A stretch of DNA of 64,000 nucleotides from Psychrobacillus insolitus (GCF_003254155.1 NZ_QKZI01000002.1:1-64000); one strand, 5' to 3'; counted from the first letter of the stretch, positions 1-9,370 are shown. A program made the numbers and translations. The notes: generated by a model not told the origin, from the sequence alone.

Positions 1-64
1 CCGGGATCGAACCGGCGATCTTCTGCGTGACAGGCAGACATGTTAACCGCTACACCACGGGACC
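1..64 (-). tRNA. tRNA-Asp (GUC), 3' part cut by window edge
   Basis: On the minus strand the sequence begins GGTCCCGTGG and has an anticodon loop reading CTGTCAC, anticodon GTC. The T arm GGTTCGATCC is visible. The acceptor 3' end lies outside the window. It is the last visible member of a tRNA operon transcribed leftwards. Confidence 0.93.
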
Positions 65-68
65 ATTT

Positions 69-143
69 TGGTTGCGGGGACAGGATTTGAACCTGCGACC
101 TTCGGATTATGAGCCCGACGAGCTACCACTGCTCCACCCCGCG
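69..143 (-). tRNA. Initiator tRNA-fMet (CAU)
   Basis: The gene starts CGCGGGG and ends CCCCGCAACCA with an encoded CCA. The C1:A72 mismatch and the GGG run before loop CTCATAA mark it as the initiator rather than the elongator. The third of the three conserved anticodon-stem pairs is G-U here because the 3' side reads TCC instead of CCC. At 75 nt it has a short D loop. Confidence 0.93.
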
Positions 144-171
144 ACAATAATATACTTACAATGATAAAAAA

Positions 172-264
172 TGGAGGAGGAAGAGGGATTCGAACCCCCG
201 CGCGGTCTTACCCGCCTGTCGGTTTTCAAGACCGATCCCTTCAGCCGAACTTGGGTATTCCTCC
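172..264 (-). tRNA. tRNA-Ser (UGA)
   Basis: A class II tRNA of 93 nt with a long variable arm. The anticodon loop CTTGAAA gives TGA. It starts GGAGGAATACC and ends CTCCTCCA with CCA encoded. Confidence 0.95.
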
Positions 265-309
265 GTGTATGGCAGATGCTTTCGCAGCTGAACAAAAGAT
301 AATAATAAA

Positions 310-386
310 TGGTCGGGAAGACAGGATTCGAACCTGCGACCCCTTGGTCCCAAACCAAGTGCTCTACCAAGCTGAGCTACTTCCCG
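310..386 (-). tRNA. tRNA-Pro (UGG)
   Basis: A 77-nt gene starting CGGGAAGTAGCTCAG, anticodon loop TTTGGGA (TGG), T arm GGTTCGAATCC, and encoded CCA. Confidence 0.95.
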
Positions 387-393
387 TCATATA

Positions 394-470
394 TGGTGCG
401 CTCGGCAGGACTTGAACCTGCAACCTCTTGATTCGTAGTCAAGTGCTCTATCCAATTGAGCTACGAGCGC
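394..470 (-). tRNA. tRNA-Arg (ACG)
   Basis: A 77-nt gene starting GCGCTCGTAGCTCAAT, anticodon loop CTACGAA (ACG, read as ICG after A34 deamination), T arm GGTTCAAGTCC, encoded CCA. It sits 7 nt from tRNA-Pro, so the two are surely co-transcribed. Confidence 0.95.
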
Positions 471-486
471 ATATCTTTTTTAAAAA

Positions 487-575
487 TGGTGCCGAGGACC
501 GGAATCGAACCGGTACGGTAGTCACCTACCGCAGGATTTTAAGTCCTGTGCGTCTGCCAGTTCCGCCACCCCGGC
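487..575 (-). tRNA. tRNA-Leu (UAA)
   Basis: A class II tRNA of 89 nt starting GCCGGGGTGGCGGAACT, anticodon loop CTTAAAA (TAA), long variable arm and encoded CCA. It is the promoter-proximal member of the visible cluster. A TATAAT-like box lies upstream on the minus strand near 615-620, without a clear -35 box. Confidence 0.95.
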
Positions 576-769
576 ATGTTATAAGACTGAACTACTATTA
601 GTAATTTGCAACATTATATAGTATAAGGTATTATCCACATGAAAAGCAATGTTTATTTAAAAAGAATAAGAAAGTATAAGAATTTCATCAATTCAGAACC
701 CAGTATGTACGATATTTATTGAATCGATTGGACAGTATTTCCGCTTACACTTTTACCTAAAAGAAATAG

Positions 770-800
770 AATGGCGGAGAAAGTGTCTCCGCCATTTTCT
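770..800. terminator. Hairpin, probable bidirectional terminator
   Basis: An 11-bp perfect stem (AATGGCGGAGA at 770-780 with TCTCCGCCATT at 786-796) has a 5-nt loop and is followed by TTCT on the plus side and a T-rich run on the minus side. It lies just beyond the end of the decayed minus-strand gene at 846-1180. The stretch 576-769 shows nothing else I can name. Confidence 0.6.
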
Positions 801-845
801 CCGCTGCTCCCCAGAACCATCGAAATCATCGAGTGAAAGCTTTGG

Positions 846-1180
846 TTAAGAAGAGAGGGGATACGTAACAATGCCCCTTGATTGCTCTCTCGTGTATCCT
901 ATTGCAACATCACTAGATTCCTCACGCCACTCCACATAAGGTCGAATGCCCATTTCATCAATCTTTTTCCATAGGCTTTCTAGGGCTGTTTCAAGATTGT
1001 TGTAATAGCTGCTTCTACTTCGTTATATGCATTTTGTGAAGAGCCTTCTCGAATCACATGTGGTAAGTACACAGACTTTATCGGTTCTAAACGATCTGCA
1101 GGATACTGTCTGAGTGGGATTAGATCCGAAGTGTTCTTGTAATGTAATCGTGTCTTTAAACATGATGTAAGAAATATCAA
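846..1180 (-). pseudogene. Decayed gene of unknown family, at least one frameshift
   Basis: The minus strand encodes an open stretch from 1180 to 980 (residues including YPADRLEPIKSVYLPHV and EGSSQNAYNEVEAA). Translation then continues in another frame to a stop at 846-848 (residues including LESLWKKIDEMGIRPYVEW and ending TYPLSS). The segments join smoothly if a frameshift near 985 is repaired. A second frame change near the start, where another frame reads MFKDTITLQEHFGS, would give about 110 residues in all. I do not recognise the family. It lies directly after a second decayed reading frame on the same strand, so the two may have been one operon. Confidence 0.5.
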
Positions 1181-1197
1181 AGAAGGTCTTTTTTTAG

Positions 1198-1511
1198 TTA
1201 CGATTGTGTTTTCTTACGCAAAATGAATGCAGAGCTTAAAGATATGGTCGCAATATCCGGTTGAACATTTGGAATATAGGTACCTTGTGAATCTAGAGCA
1301 TGAGCAATATTTTGCAAGATTGAAGTCATTTTTGGAGCGAATGGGTTGGCTGTAGCAAGTTCTAGCAATAGATTATGTATTGCTTGTATATCCTTACCAG
1401 AGAGACGGTCCTCTACTAATAAAATGTCCTCTTCGTATTCAAATATTTTTCCTTTAGAGGAAGGAAGAATGAGAGACTCTGCGCGCTCTATATATATCGA
1501 TTGGTTGTTTT
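1198..1511 (-). pseudogene. Startless reading frame, probable gene remnant
   Basis: An open frame of about 100 codons runs from a stop near 1511 to the TAA at 1198-1200 on the minus strand. Only internal ATG codons are present and no ribosome binding site precedes the frame. Composition looks like real protein (for example EDILLVEDRLSGKDIQAIH and a final IPNVQPDIATISLSSAF). It was presumably the C-terminal part of a gene whose 5' end is gone. Family not recognised. Confidence 0.4.
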
Positions 1512-1635
1512 GTTAAAGTAAAGCAAGAATTGAAATAGGGTAGAAGTGCATGTTTTTAGGACAGAATATTTCGTGAAAAACCAAACTGGTTATATTTCCA
1601 GGGAAATAATATGTATTTAAGGGAGAGGTGTCATT

Positions 1636-1785
1636 ATGTTTCGTATTTTTAGTTCGAAGTGTGCGATCTGTAAACGCAAATCTAGTCTTTATCGTCTCTA
1701 TAAAGACCCTAAAGGAAAGAAAGTAAAACTTTGCTTAGAGTGTACTGTATATGCTGAGCGACGTGCTTATCTTAAGCTAAAATAG
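1636..1785 (+). CDS. Small zinc-ribbon-like protein, 49 aa
   Basis: The reading frame starts at ATG 1636 behind GGGAGAGGTG and encodes 49 residues rich in Lys and Arg. Two cysteine pairs (CAIC near residue 9 and CLEC near 33) give a CxxC-x20-CxxC pattern typical of a single structural zinc site. The short YKDPKGKK segment between them would form the knuckle loop. No function is evident; it could be a ribosome- or RNA-associated zinc ribbon. It is too short for most gene callers, but the ribosome binding site and the cysteine pattern support it. A terminator follows at 1894. Confidence 0.6.
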   Translation: MFRIFSSKCAICKRKSSLYRLYKDPKGKKVKLCLECTVYAERRAYLKLK

Positions 1786-1797
1786 TCAAGTTCACGA

Positions 1798-1872
1798 GGA
1801 CGCAAAGTAAGTGAAAATCATATCTCTCATAGTGTCGTTGGTTTGGATAATAGAAGAATAGACACTTACTTT
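1798..1872 (+). promoter_or_regulatory. Candidate structured RNA carrying GGACGCAAAG
   Basis: GGACGCAAAG at 1798-1807 is the most conserved core string of c-di-GMP-I (GEMM-I) riboswitches. It follows a short hairpin GTTC-ACGA-GGAC. Two mutually exclusive helices are possible: AAAGTAAGTG (1804-1813) with CACTTACTTT (1863-1872), 10 bp perfect, or AGTGTC (1831-1836) with GACACT (1861-1866). A terminator follows at 1894 and an HD-GYP gene at 2050. The rest of the GEMM-I consensus (GGCAAACC and the tetraloop receptor) is not clearly present, so this may be chance. Confidence 0.2.
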
Positions 1873-1893
1873 AGATAGAACGTAAGCTGCTAA

Positions 1894-1920
1894 AGCTGAC
1901 ATTTTGTCAGCTGTTTTCTT
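1894..1920 (+). terminator. Rho-independent terminator
   Basis: AGCTGACA (1894-1901) pairs with TGTCAGCT (1905-1912) over a 3-nt loop, followed by GTTTTCTTG. It ends the 49-aa gene transcript, or sits in the leader of the HD-GYP relic. Confidence 0.7.
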
Positions 1921-2049
1921 GTTTATAGAGTGAACATATCTGCATATTTATGAATTGATTCACTTTATTGTCGAAATAAAAATAAACTTGTTATACTAGA
2001 GTTAGATACTCTCGTTATTTACATAATTTTCGAGTTTTGGGGGCATTAA

Positions 2050-3494
2050 ATGAAAAAATATAGCTTTATTGGACCTTTAGTCGCAATGGTTTTACCCCTT
2101 GTCTTATTTCTTTGTTTAAGATTCGGGTTTATTGCAGATCCGCGTTTTATGGATCCAGAAGGACATTTTTATATTGTAAGTGTTGTTGCATTTTTGTCTG
2201 CGATTATTGCTATTGCAGTTGGAATTGCGGGAAAAGATTGCAAAATATTAAAGTAAGCTTCTTGGCTTTGTCTTTTATTTCTCTTGCGTTAATGTTTCTA
2301 TTACATGGTTTATCGATGCCTCACTTATTGTTACATATAACGCATTTAACTGGAGTTGCTGCGCAATTGAGTATGTTTTTAGCTACGATTTGGTTGTGGC
2401 TTTCCTCATTGCCTTCAGATAATAAGTTAATTGCATTTCTATCACAGTGGTAAGTAGTACTACTTCCGGGGTGGATTGCATTATTGAGTGTTGTGGTGAT
2501 CGTTAGTATGCTTTTTCCTCAAATTACTGAAATTGTGCATTTAGATGTGCAACCTATTAACGGGGCAATCGTGTTGTTTACTCTATTATTAAATTTCAAT
2601 ACCATGTTTCGTTATTATCAAACGTATAGATTTTCTCGGTTTCCTCTTCAACTATCAATAGTCTATACTGCAGGATGGTTTATGTTATCCCAAATTATTA
2701 TGGTTACGGGAGAGATTTGGAGATTTAGCTGGTGGATATATCATTACTTGTTACTTGCATCGATGATTGTAATGCTTATTGGTTTAATAAAGCAGTATGC
2801 TACACAAGGAACGTTCATTTCTGCCATGCGTGCTTTATTTACGAATGATCCTTTTGAAAGAATTACGAACAGTATTTCTCCAAGTGTGAAAACTTTAGTT
2901 ATTGCAACAGAGAAGAAAGACAAATATACTGTAGGCCATACGTTTCGAGTGACGATGTATGCATTGCAACTAGCAGAAGAGCTCCAGCTAAAACCAGAGC
3001 AGCTTCATGCAATAGCACAAGGTGGATTAGTGCATGATGTCGGGAAAATTAGTATTCCAGATTCCATTTTAAATAAACCAGGAAAACTTTCAAACGAGGA
3101 AAGAGAAATAATAGAACAGCATCCCTTAAGTGGTTACGAAATGTGTAGAGACCTTGGATTTATGAAAGAGGAACTAAGTATTATTAGGTCTCATCATGAG
3201 AAATGGGATGGAAGCGGGTACCCGGACAAGCTTAAGGGTGAAGAAATTGATTTGTTAGCTAGAATCGTGGCAGTTGCAGACGTTTATGATGCACTTACTT
3301 CAGAGAGATCTTACCGTAAGGCATGGTCCCATAGCAATGCAATGAATTTATTAATGAAAGAAAGAGGGAAACATTTTGATCCAAAATGTGTTAATGCATG
3401 GATATCCCTTTGTGATCGAAATCCATCTGTTTATCAATACCCTTCTAATGCCATTAATAGCAATACAACGGGTGTATTAGTTTCTACAATTTAG
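2050..3494 (+). pseudogene. Membrane HD-GYP protein (c-di-GMP phosphodiesterase type), broken
   Basis: The gene starts at ATG 2050 with GGGGGC upstream. The first 60 codons encode two membrane segments, then the frame is lost near 2233 in an A4 run; one added A restores a continuous frame. A TAA at 2451-2453 interrupts that frame again, and reading resumes in the same frame to 3494. The N-terminal half holds about eight hydrophobic segments. The C-terminal half is an intact HD-GYP domain: HDVGKISIPD, a following KPG, HHEKWDGSGYP, and DVYDALTSERSYR. This family hydrolyses cyclic di-GMP. The HD-GYP part could still be made from an internal TTG at 2484, but two independent lesions argue for a pseudogene. 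Confidence 0.85.
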
Positions 3495-3537
3495 AAGTTT
3501 ATAAAACTGTTCGTCCCTACTTAAAAGATTTGAAAAT

Positions 3538-3570
3538 ACACTCTTGCACGTATGCTCGGGTGTGTTTTTT
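3538..3570 (+). terminator. Probable terminator after HD-GYP relic
   Basis: ACACTC (3538-3543) pairs with GGGTGT (3558-3563) over a 14-nt loop, followed by six T at 3565-3570. Confidence 0.5.
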
Positions 3571-3871
3571 CATGAAAAATTTTTGATTATTATAAGTTCA
3601 ATAAAAATATATGCAATGGTCCAAGGGGGATATATATTTGAAACTATTGGAACAAGAGCTTATATTCGGTCTGAAAATTAACGAAAGTAATTTGTGTCCA
3701 CGGTTACTATAAAGTCTGTATTTCAGTATTTATATTAAATTTATTGATACCTGTGTCAAATAGGAGATAAAAGGATATTTGAATAAAATTGAAATTGTAA
3801 GTAGGCAATAATTATTAATTGGGTTTTTTACGTTAATTTTATTATGCTTATGATAATAGGAGACAATGTGA
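3571..3871. other. AT-rich intergenic stretch
   Basis: About 300 bases with no convincing gene. A 24-codon frame starts at a TTG near 3638 behind AAGGGGGA and ends near 3712. It has a good ribosome binding site but no recognisable product, and I do not call it. The promoter of the histidine kinase must lie here; AGGAGA at about 3858 is its ribosome binding site. Confidence 0.5.
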
Positions 3872-5926
3872 ATGTTAAGGAAACAGACGAGATATTCTAG
3901 GCTTGCAAATATAACAAAAATAATAAATACAAAGTTAGAACTACGCGTAGTATTACAGCATGTAACAACGGCGATATCCGAAGAGATTGCTCAATGTAAT
4001 TCTGTTGGTATTTATTTGCCGCAGAAAGATGGAACATTCAAAGGATTTGTAGGGAAACCAGAGATTATGAATAACGAAACACTCGATATGCAGGTAATTG
4101 ATCCAGAGATAGATTTACTGGCAAGAGAAGTTATTGAAACCCAAAAAACGGTCTACATCCCTGATACCTCAAAAGATAATCGGTCGGATCCGAGATCAGT
4201 TGAAGCCTTTAAAATTAAGTCCTTATTAGCACTGCCTATTTCATTCGAGCAGAATTTATATGGTTTAGTTTTTTTATTTGATTATGGGACTCCAATGAAT
4301 TTAACAGAGTCAGAAATTCAATCTGTTGAAGCTTATGTGAATATGGCTGCAGTCGCAATTCGAAACGCAAAAATTTTAACACAAAAGGAAAAATTTGTTG
4401 AAGAAAAGCAGTTATTACTTAATGTTACACGTGATTTTTCGATGTGTTCCTCGATACAGGAAAGTCTTGATAAATGTTTTTTTCATTTAGAAAAGGTATT
4501 AGAAAGTAAAAACATTGCTGCCCACCTTCAAGATTCCTTTGATATAAAAACAATTAGATTAATGAAGTTAAGTAAAGAATGTGATTGGGCAGAAGTAGAA
4601 TGGATTGAAATCCTTCGTAACATAAGAATGGACCAAAGCTATGATGACATAATTCAAGAGGTTATTAAAACAAAAAGTGTTATTCACATCCTAAGTGAAG
4701 ATACATTGGGGCTACTTATGATTCCATTGGTTTCAATGGGGGAAGTCCTAGGAGTAATAGTGGTTGTTAATTTAGAAGGAAAAACTCACAATTACGATGA
4801 ATCCCAAATTCAACTGGCACAATCTATAGTTAATGCTTTAGCCCCTACGTTTTCAAACTTGTTATATATGGATCAACTTGAAAACAGGGTGGAAGAGCGA
4901 ACAAGGGAACTAGCTGTTGCTGATGAAAAAGTTACAAGTGTAATTGAAGGTATTACAGATGGATTCTTTGCCTTGAATAAAGAATGGGAATTTATTTACG
5001 TAAATAAACACCAATATTTACCACGAAGAAAAACAATAAAAGACGTATTAGGTGAAAATATATGGGAGGTATTCCCAAAAAGTGTGGATACGGTCTTCTA
5101 TAAAGAACTTCATCGTACAATGTCTGAGCGAATTCCAGTACATTTCGAAATTTCTTCAGCATCTGGTAATTATTGGGAGGAGGTATTTGCTTATCCATAT
5201 GACGAGGGTATCTTTTGTCTTTTTAAAAACATAACGGAAAAAAAGAAATATGAGAAGGAATTTAGAAGATTATCTAACTTAGATTTAATCGGGCAAATGG
5301 CAGCAGGTATCAGCCATGAGATTAGAAATCCTATGACAACGGTACGAGGATTTTTGCAGTTATTAAAAAAAGAAGATAAATTTGAGGAATATAATGATTA
5401 CTTTCATATAATGATTGAAGAACTTGACCGTGCCAATTCTATTATTACTGAATTTCTCTCGATGGGTAATACAAAATCATCCGATTTACAGATGTTAGAT
5501 TTAAATTCAATTATCCATGATATTGCTCCTTTAATAAAGATTGATACAATTAATCAAAATAAATTTATTGAATTTAATACTCAAGACATTCCAGAATTAC
5601 TTTTAAATCGTAATGAGATACGGCAATTAATAATAAACCTATACCGTAACGGCCTAGAAGCGATGAGCACAGGGGAAGTCCTAACCATCAGTACCTACAA
5701 GGAAGATGAAAATTATGTGGTTCTTGCAGTGCGGGATCAGGGGGAAGGAATAAGGCCTGAAGTGTTAGAGAAATTGGGTACTCCATTTTACACAACTAAA
5801 GATAATGGCACTGGTTTAGGTTTAGGGATATGTTATGCCATTGCTGCCCGTCATAATGCAAAAATTGAAATTCAAACAGGATCGGAAGGCACTATTTTTT
5901 TTGTAAAATTTAAACTATTAAGCTAA
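3872..5926 (+). CDS. Cytoplasmic GAF-GAF-PAS sensor histidine kinase
   Basis: A 684-residue kinase with no membrane segment. Order: GAF 1 (about 20-165), GAF 2 (about 180-335), a short coiled coil ending in ENRVEERTRELAVADEK, PAS (about 350-455), HisKA with phospho-acceptor His482 in ISHEIRNPMTTVRGFLQLL, and a HATPase_c domain with N box (NGLEAM, about 592), DQGEGI, PFYTTK and GTGLGLG. The H-box context (HEIRNPMTTVRGFLQ) matches the KinA-KinE type of sporulation kinases. No response regulator is adjacent, so it is an orphan that may feed a phosphorelay through Spo0F. The start at ATG 3872 follows AGGAGA. The ligand of the GAF domains is unknown. Confidence 0.9.
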   Translation: MLRKQTRYSRLANITKIINTKLELRVVLQHVTTAISEEIAQCNSVGIYLPQKDGTFKGFVGKPEIMNNETLDMQVIDPEIDLLAREVIETQKTVYIPDTSKDNRSDPRSVEAFKIKSLLALPISFEQNLYGLVFLFDYGTPMNLTESEIQSVEAYVNMAAVAIRNAKILTQKEKFVEEKQLLLNVTRDFSMCSSIQESLDKCFFHLEKVLESKNIAAHLQDSFDIKTIRLMKLSKECDWAEVEWIEILRNIRMDQSYDDIIQEVIKTKSVIHILSEDTLGLLMIPLVSMGEVLGVIVVVNLEGKTHNYDESQIQLAQSIVNALAPTFSNLLYMDQLENRVEERTRELAVADEKVTSVIEGITDGFFALNKEWEFIYVNKHQYLPRRKTIKDVLGENIWEVFPKSVDTVFYKELHRTMSERIPVHFEISSASGNYWEEVFAYPYDEGIFCLFKNITEKKKYEKEFRRLSNLDLIGQMAAGISHEIRNPMTTVRGFLQLLKKEDKFEEYNDYFHIMIEELDRANSIITEFLSMGNTKSSDLQMLDLNSIIHDIAPLIKIDTINQNKFIEFNTQDIPELLLNRNEIRQLIINLYRNGLEAMSTGEVLTISTYKEDENYVVLAVRDQGEGIRPEVLEKLGTPFYTTKDNGTGLGLGICYAIAARHNAKIEIQTGSEGTIFFVKFKLLS

Positions 5927-6001
5927 TGTTTAAAAACCTCACTTAGTCAAACTGAACCTTAAAGTAGCTAAGTGGAACCTATCCAAATATAGAAAAGTGC
6001 G

Positions 6002-6041
6002 ACGAGATAAAACTACATTAAATAGTTTTATCTCGTTTCTT
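6002..6041 (+). terminator. Rho-independent terminator
   Basis: A 14-bp perfect stem (ACGAGATAAAACTA at 6002-6015, TAGTTTTATCTCGT at 6023-6036) with a 7-nt loop and TTCTTT. A weaker hairpin (CACTTAG/CTAAGTG) lies just before it at about 5940-5975. Confidence 0.85.
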
Positions 6042-6182
6042 TAGTGCTTAAATTCACTGTACAGTTCTAACTTTACGTTGAATTATACCTGCGAATCCGT
6101 ATTGACTGTTCAAACATGCTAAGATATAACCAAATAAAAGGATACAAGAGATTTCCGATAAAGGTCGAGAAAGGATTGGACA

Positions 6183-9100
6183 ATGAATTTTTCGATGAAT
6201 GAAAAAATAATAAAGAAGTTATGTGGTGTTACTGCTTATAAACGGGGTAAATCCTATTACCAGGCAGGAAAAGTACATTTGCAAGCCTTTCAACAAGACG
6301 ATGTAGTAATCAAAGCCAGTGTGAAAGCTGGGGATGATTTTGATGTCACAGTGGAAGTAAGCCCAAATGGAAACGTTACGGCTACTTGTACTTGCCCGCC
6401 GATCGGTTTTGTACAAACGTATTGCCAGCACATCGCGGCAGTTTTACTGGCGATCGAAGCGAACGAGCGAATAGAAGAGCGATTGGCTATGAGAATGATG
6501 GATTTGTTTGAAAATAGATCTGTGCATCCTACTGGAAAGCAATTACATTTTGACGAGAGACAGACGCTGCTTGTGGAATTCACATGTCGACCATTCTTTC
6601 TTGGGGACGGGGAGTATGTATTTGGAATCCAGATGCGCGTTGGACCAAATGAATTGCATAGTATCCAAAATATAAAAGGATTTCTGACTGAAATAGGGCA
6701 ACAAGAACCGTTCGAGTATGCTCCAGGGCTGATCTATGCACAGGAACTTTATAGTTTTCCAAGTGAAACTGATGAAGTCCTTCAATTATTAATGAAGAGT
6801 CAGCGTGTAACAAACGAATATGTATTACAAGAAGATATATTGTTAATAGCTGCTTCCGATTGGGAGCAGCTACTGTCTTTATTAACAAAAGTATCAGCAG
6901 TCAGGTTTATGCAAGATGAAATATTGTATGAGGGAGTTCAGTTCGGGTCAGAGCTGGTGCTAAGCTTTGAATTTGATGAGGCCAATAAGGCAAACTATCA
7001 ATTGAATGTCAAAGGACTTACGCGAATACTAGTTTTCAAAGCATACGGCTATACATTTTCAGAAGGTAAATTGTACAAGCTTCCACCAGAAGAATGCAAC
7101 CGACTGGCAGAGTTGAAGGAAATGCTCGAGCAGTCAGGGAAGTACGAAATTGTCATTTCCGAGAACCAAATCGATCATTTTATGGAGAAGGTCATACCAG
7201 GGTTAATGAAGCTTGGTCATGTACATATATCAGATTCCATTTCGAAAAGAATGGGAGAAACGCCACTACGGGTCAAGCTGTTTTTAGACCGAGTCAAGCA
7301 CCGAATTCTAGCAGGATTGGAGTTCCACTATGGACATCTCGTCATCAATCCTTGTGAAGAAATAGAGCAAGCAGTCATGCATTACCCTGGGATTAGACGA
7401 AACCTCGATAAGGAGCAGCAAATTATCGATTTACTAATAGTTAATGGATTTACCCAAACACCTGGTGGATTTTACTTATTCGATGAGGAAGCAGAATATC
7501 ACTTTTTGTACCATGTCCTTGCTGGCATGGAGAAACGGATTCAAATTTATGCATCGACAGCTGTGAAAATGCGTGTACAGAAGGGATATATCGGCCCGAG
7601 GATAAAAGTCGAAGTAAAAGAACGTACAGATTGGTTAGAGTTTCGCTTCGATTTAAAAGGAATTTCAGAAAAGGAAATCCAACAACTCATGACTTCAATT
7701 AAAGAAAAACTTAAATTTTACCGAATTCCAAACGGTAATTTAGTTTCCTTGGAAACACCAGAATTTTTAGCGCTATCCAACTTCATCATTGATATGGGAA
7801 TAACGAGTGACACGATCGGTGAAGAAATTCGCGTGCCATTAATAAAGGGAATGCAGTTAGTCGATTCCTTGGGACAAGGCGACCTAGTAGATCCGGGTGA
7901 AAACTTTGCAAGGCTCCTGAACAACTTAAACGACCCAAGTAACTTAGAATTGGATGGGCCTATCCCTTTAACAGAAGTACTTCGAGACTATCAAAAAGCA
8001 GGATTCAGATGGTTTCAGCTACTTGCCAAATATAAATTCGGAGGAATTCTCGCGGATGATATGGGGCTCGGTAAAACGTTGCAAAGTATTGCATTCATCG
8101 AATCAGTCCTTCCAGATGTGCGAGCGAGACAATTACCGGTACTGATCGTATGTCCAGCTGCACTGCTTTACAATTGGAAGAACGAGTTGGAAAAATTTAC
8201 ACCTCATATTAAAGCGGTAATCATAGATGGTAATAAATTAAAAAGAAGTACGTTATGGAAAACATCGTTAAATACTGAAGTAATAATTACCTCGTACCCA
8301 ACGCTACGAATGGATACAGAACTATACCAGAATCGACTTTTTCATACGATGTTTGTTGATGAAGCTCAAGCTTTTAAAAATCCAATGACCAAGACCGCAA
8401 AAGCAGTGAAGGTGGTCCAAGCGGAATACCGATTTGCACTGACAGGAACGCCGATTGAGAACTCGTTAGACGAGCTATGGTCTATTTTTCATGTTGTGTT
8501 TCCCGGTTTATTGCCAGGTAGAAGAGCCTTTAGTGAATTAAGTAGAGAAAATATAGCGAAACGAGTGCGACCATTCATATTACGACGCATGAAAAAAGAT
8601 GTTCTAAAAGAGCTGCCAGACAAGATTGAAACAGTGCTGTTCTCTGATTTACATGAGGAGCAGAAAAAGTTATACGCAGCTTATTTGGCGGAACTAAAAC
8701 AAGATGCATTGAAGCATTTAAAGAACAAAACTCTTCAAAAAAATCGGATAAGAATATTAGCTGGCCTTACAAGGCTTCGACAACTTTGCTGTCATCCAGG
8801 CCTCTTTGTGGAGGGATACACGGGAAGTTCGGCCAAGTTTGAGCAATTGATGGAAGTATTAGAGGAATGCCGCATATCAGGTAGAAGAGTGCTTGTTTTT
8901 TCACAGTTTACGCAAATGTTAGGCATTATAAGAGGGCAATTGGTGAGGAAAGGTATTCCTTACTTTTACTTAGATGGCCAAACCATTCCTTCCGACAGGG
9001 TAGCGTTATGTGATCGCTTTAATGATGGGGAGGGAGATCTATTTCTCATATCGCTAAAAGCAGGGGGAACCGGCTTAAATTTGACTGGAGCAGATACGGT

Positions 9101-9344
9101 TATCCTCTACGATCTTTGGTGGAATCCAGCCGTTGAACAGCAAGCTGCAGACCGTGCACACCGTATGGGACAGGAGAATGAAGTACATATCATTCGCTTA
9201 ATAGCCAAGGGTACCATCGAAGAAAAGATAAACGAACTCCAACACAAAAAGAAAAGCCTCATTGATGAAGTGATTCAATCAGGTCAAGATTCCTTAACGA
9301 GCATGACAGAAGAGGATATAAAAGAGATATTGTTGATTGAGTGA
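6183..9344 (+). CDS. SWIM zinc-finger SNF2-family helicase
   Basis: A 1053-residue Swi2/Snf2 ATPase of the bacterial YwqA-like type. The N-terminal SWIM motif is C69-x-C71...C81-x-H83. A long middle part without motifs is followed by the SNF2 core: DDMGLGKTLQ (Walker A, about 622-631), VDEAQAFKNP (a DEAQ box, about 724), LTGTPIENSLDELWSIF, and in the second RecA lobe SQFTQML, GGTGLNLTGA and DRAHRMGQ. Such proteins move along double-stranded DNA or remodel nucleoprotein; the bacterial members have been linked to RNA polymerase recycling or repair, but no role is proven here. The start at ATG 6183 is conserved in a broken second copy at 22980. The gene is monocistronic. Confidence 0.93.
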   Translation: MNFSMNEKIIKKLCGVTAYKRGKSYYQAGKVHLQAFQQDDVVIKASVKAGDDFDVTVEVSPNGNVTATCTCPPIGFVQTYCQHIAAVLLAIEANERIEERLAMRMMDLFENRSVHPTGKQLHFDERQTLLVEFTCRPFFLGDGEYVFGIQMRVGPNELHSIQNIKGFLTEIGQQEPFEYAPGLIYAQELYSFPSETDEVLQLLMKSQRVTNEYVLQEDILLIAASDWEQLLSLLTKVSAVRFMQDEILYEGVQFGSELVLSFEFDEANKANYQLNVKGLTRILVFKAYGYTFSEGKLYKLPPEECNRLAELKEMLEQSGKYEIVISENQIDHFMEKVIPGLMKLGHVHISDSISKRMGETPLRVKLFLDRVKHRILAGLEFHYGHLVINPCEEIEQAVMHYPGIRRNLDKEQQIIDLLIVNGFTQTPGGFYLFDEEAEYHFLYHVLAGMEKRIQIYASTAVKMRVQKGYIGPRIKVEVKERTDWLEFRFDLKGISEKEIQQLMTSIKEKLKFYRIPNGNLVSLETPEFLALSNFIIDMGITSDTIGEEIRVPLIKGMQLVDSLGQGDLVDPGENFARLLNNLNDPSNLELDGPIPLTEVLRDYQKAGFRWFQLLAKYKFGGILADDMGLGKTLQSIAFIESVLPDVRARQLPVLIVCPAALLYNWKNELEKFTPHIKAVIIDGNKLKRSTLWKTSLNTEVIITSYPTLRMDTELYQNRLFHTMFVDEAQAFKNPMTKTAKAVKVVQAEYRFALTGTPIENSLDELWSIFHVVFPGLLPGRRAFSELSRENIAKRVRPFILRRMKKDVLKELPDKIETVLFSDLHEEQKKLYAAYLAELKQDALKHLKNKTLQKNRIRILAGLTRLRQLCCHPGLFVEGYTGSSAKFEQLMEVLEECRISGRRVLVFSQFTQMLGIIRGQLVRKGIPYFYLDGQTIPSDRVALCDRFNDGEGDLFLISLKAGGTGLNLTGADTVILYDLWWNPAVEQQAADRAHRMGQENEVHIIRLIAKGTIEEKINELQHKKKSLIDEVIQSGQDSLTSMTEEDIKEILLIE

Positions 9345-9370
9345 GAGAACATTTGCACTTACCAAACGAA

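Noticed and set aside
1750-1920. Firm call of a c-di-GMP-I riboswitch
   Set aside because: Only the GGACGCAAAG core matches; the GGCAAACC strand and tetraloop receptor are not found, so it is kept as a weak candidate only.
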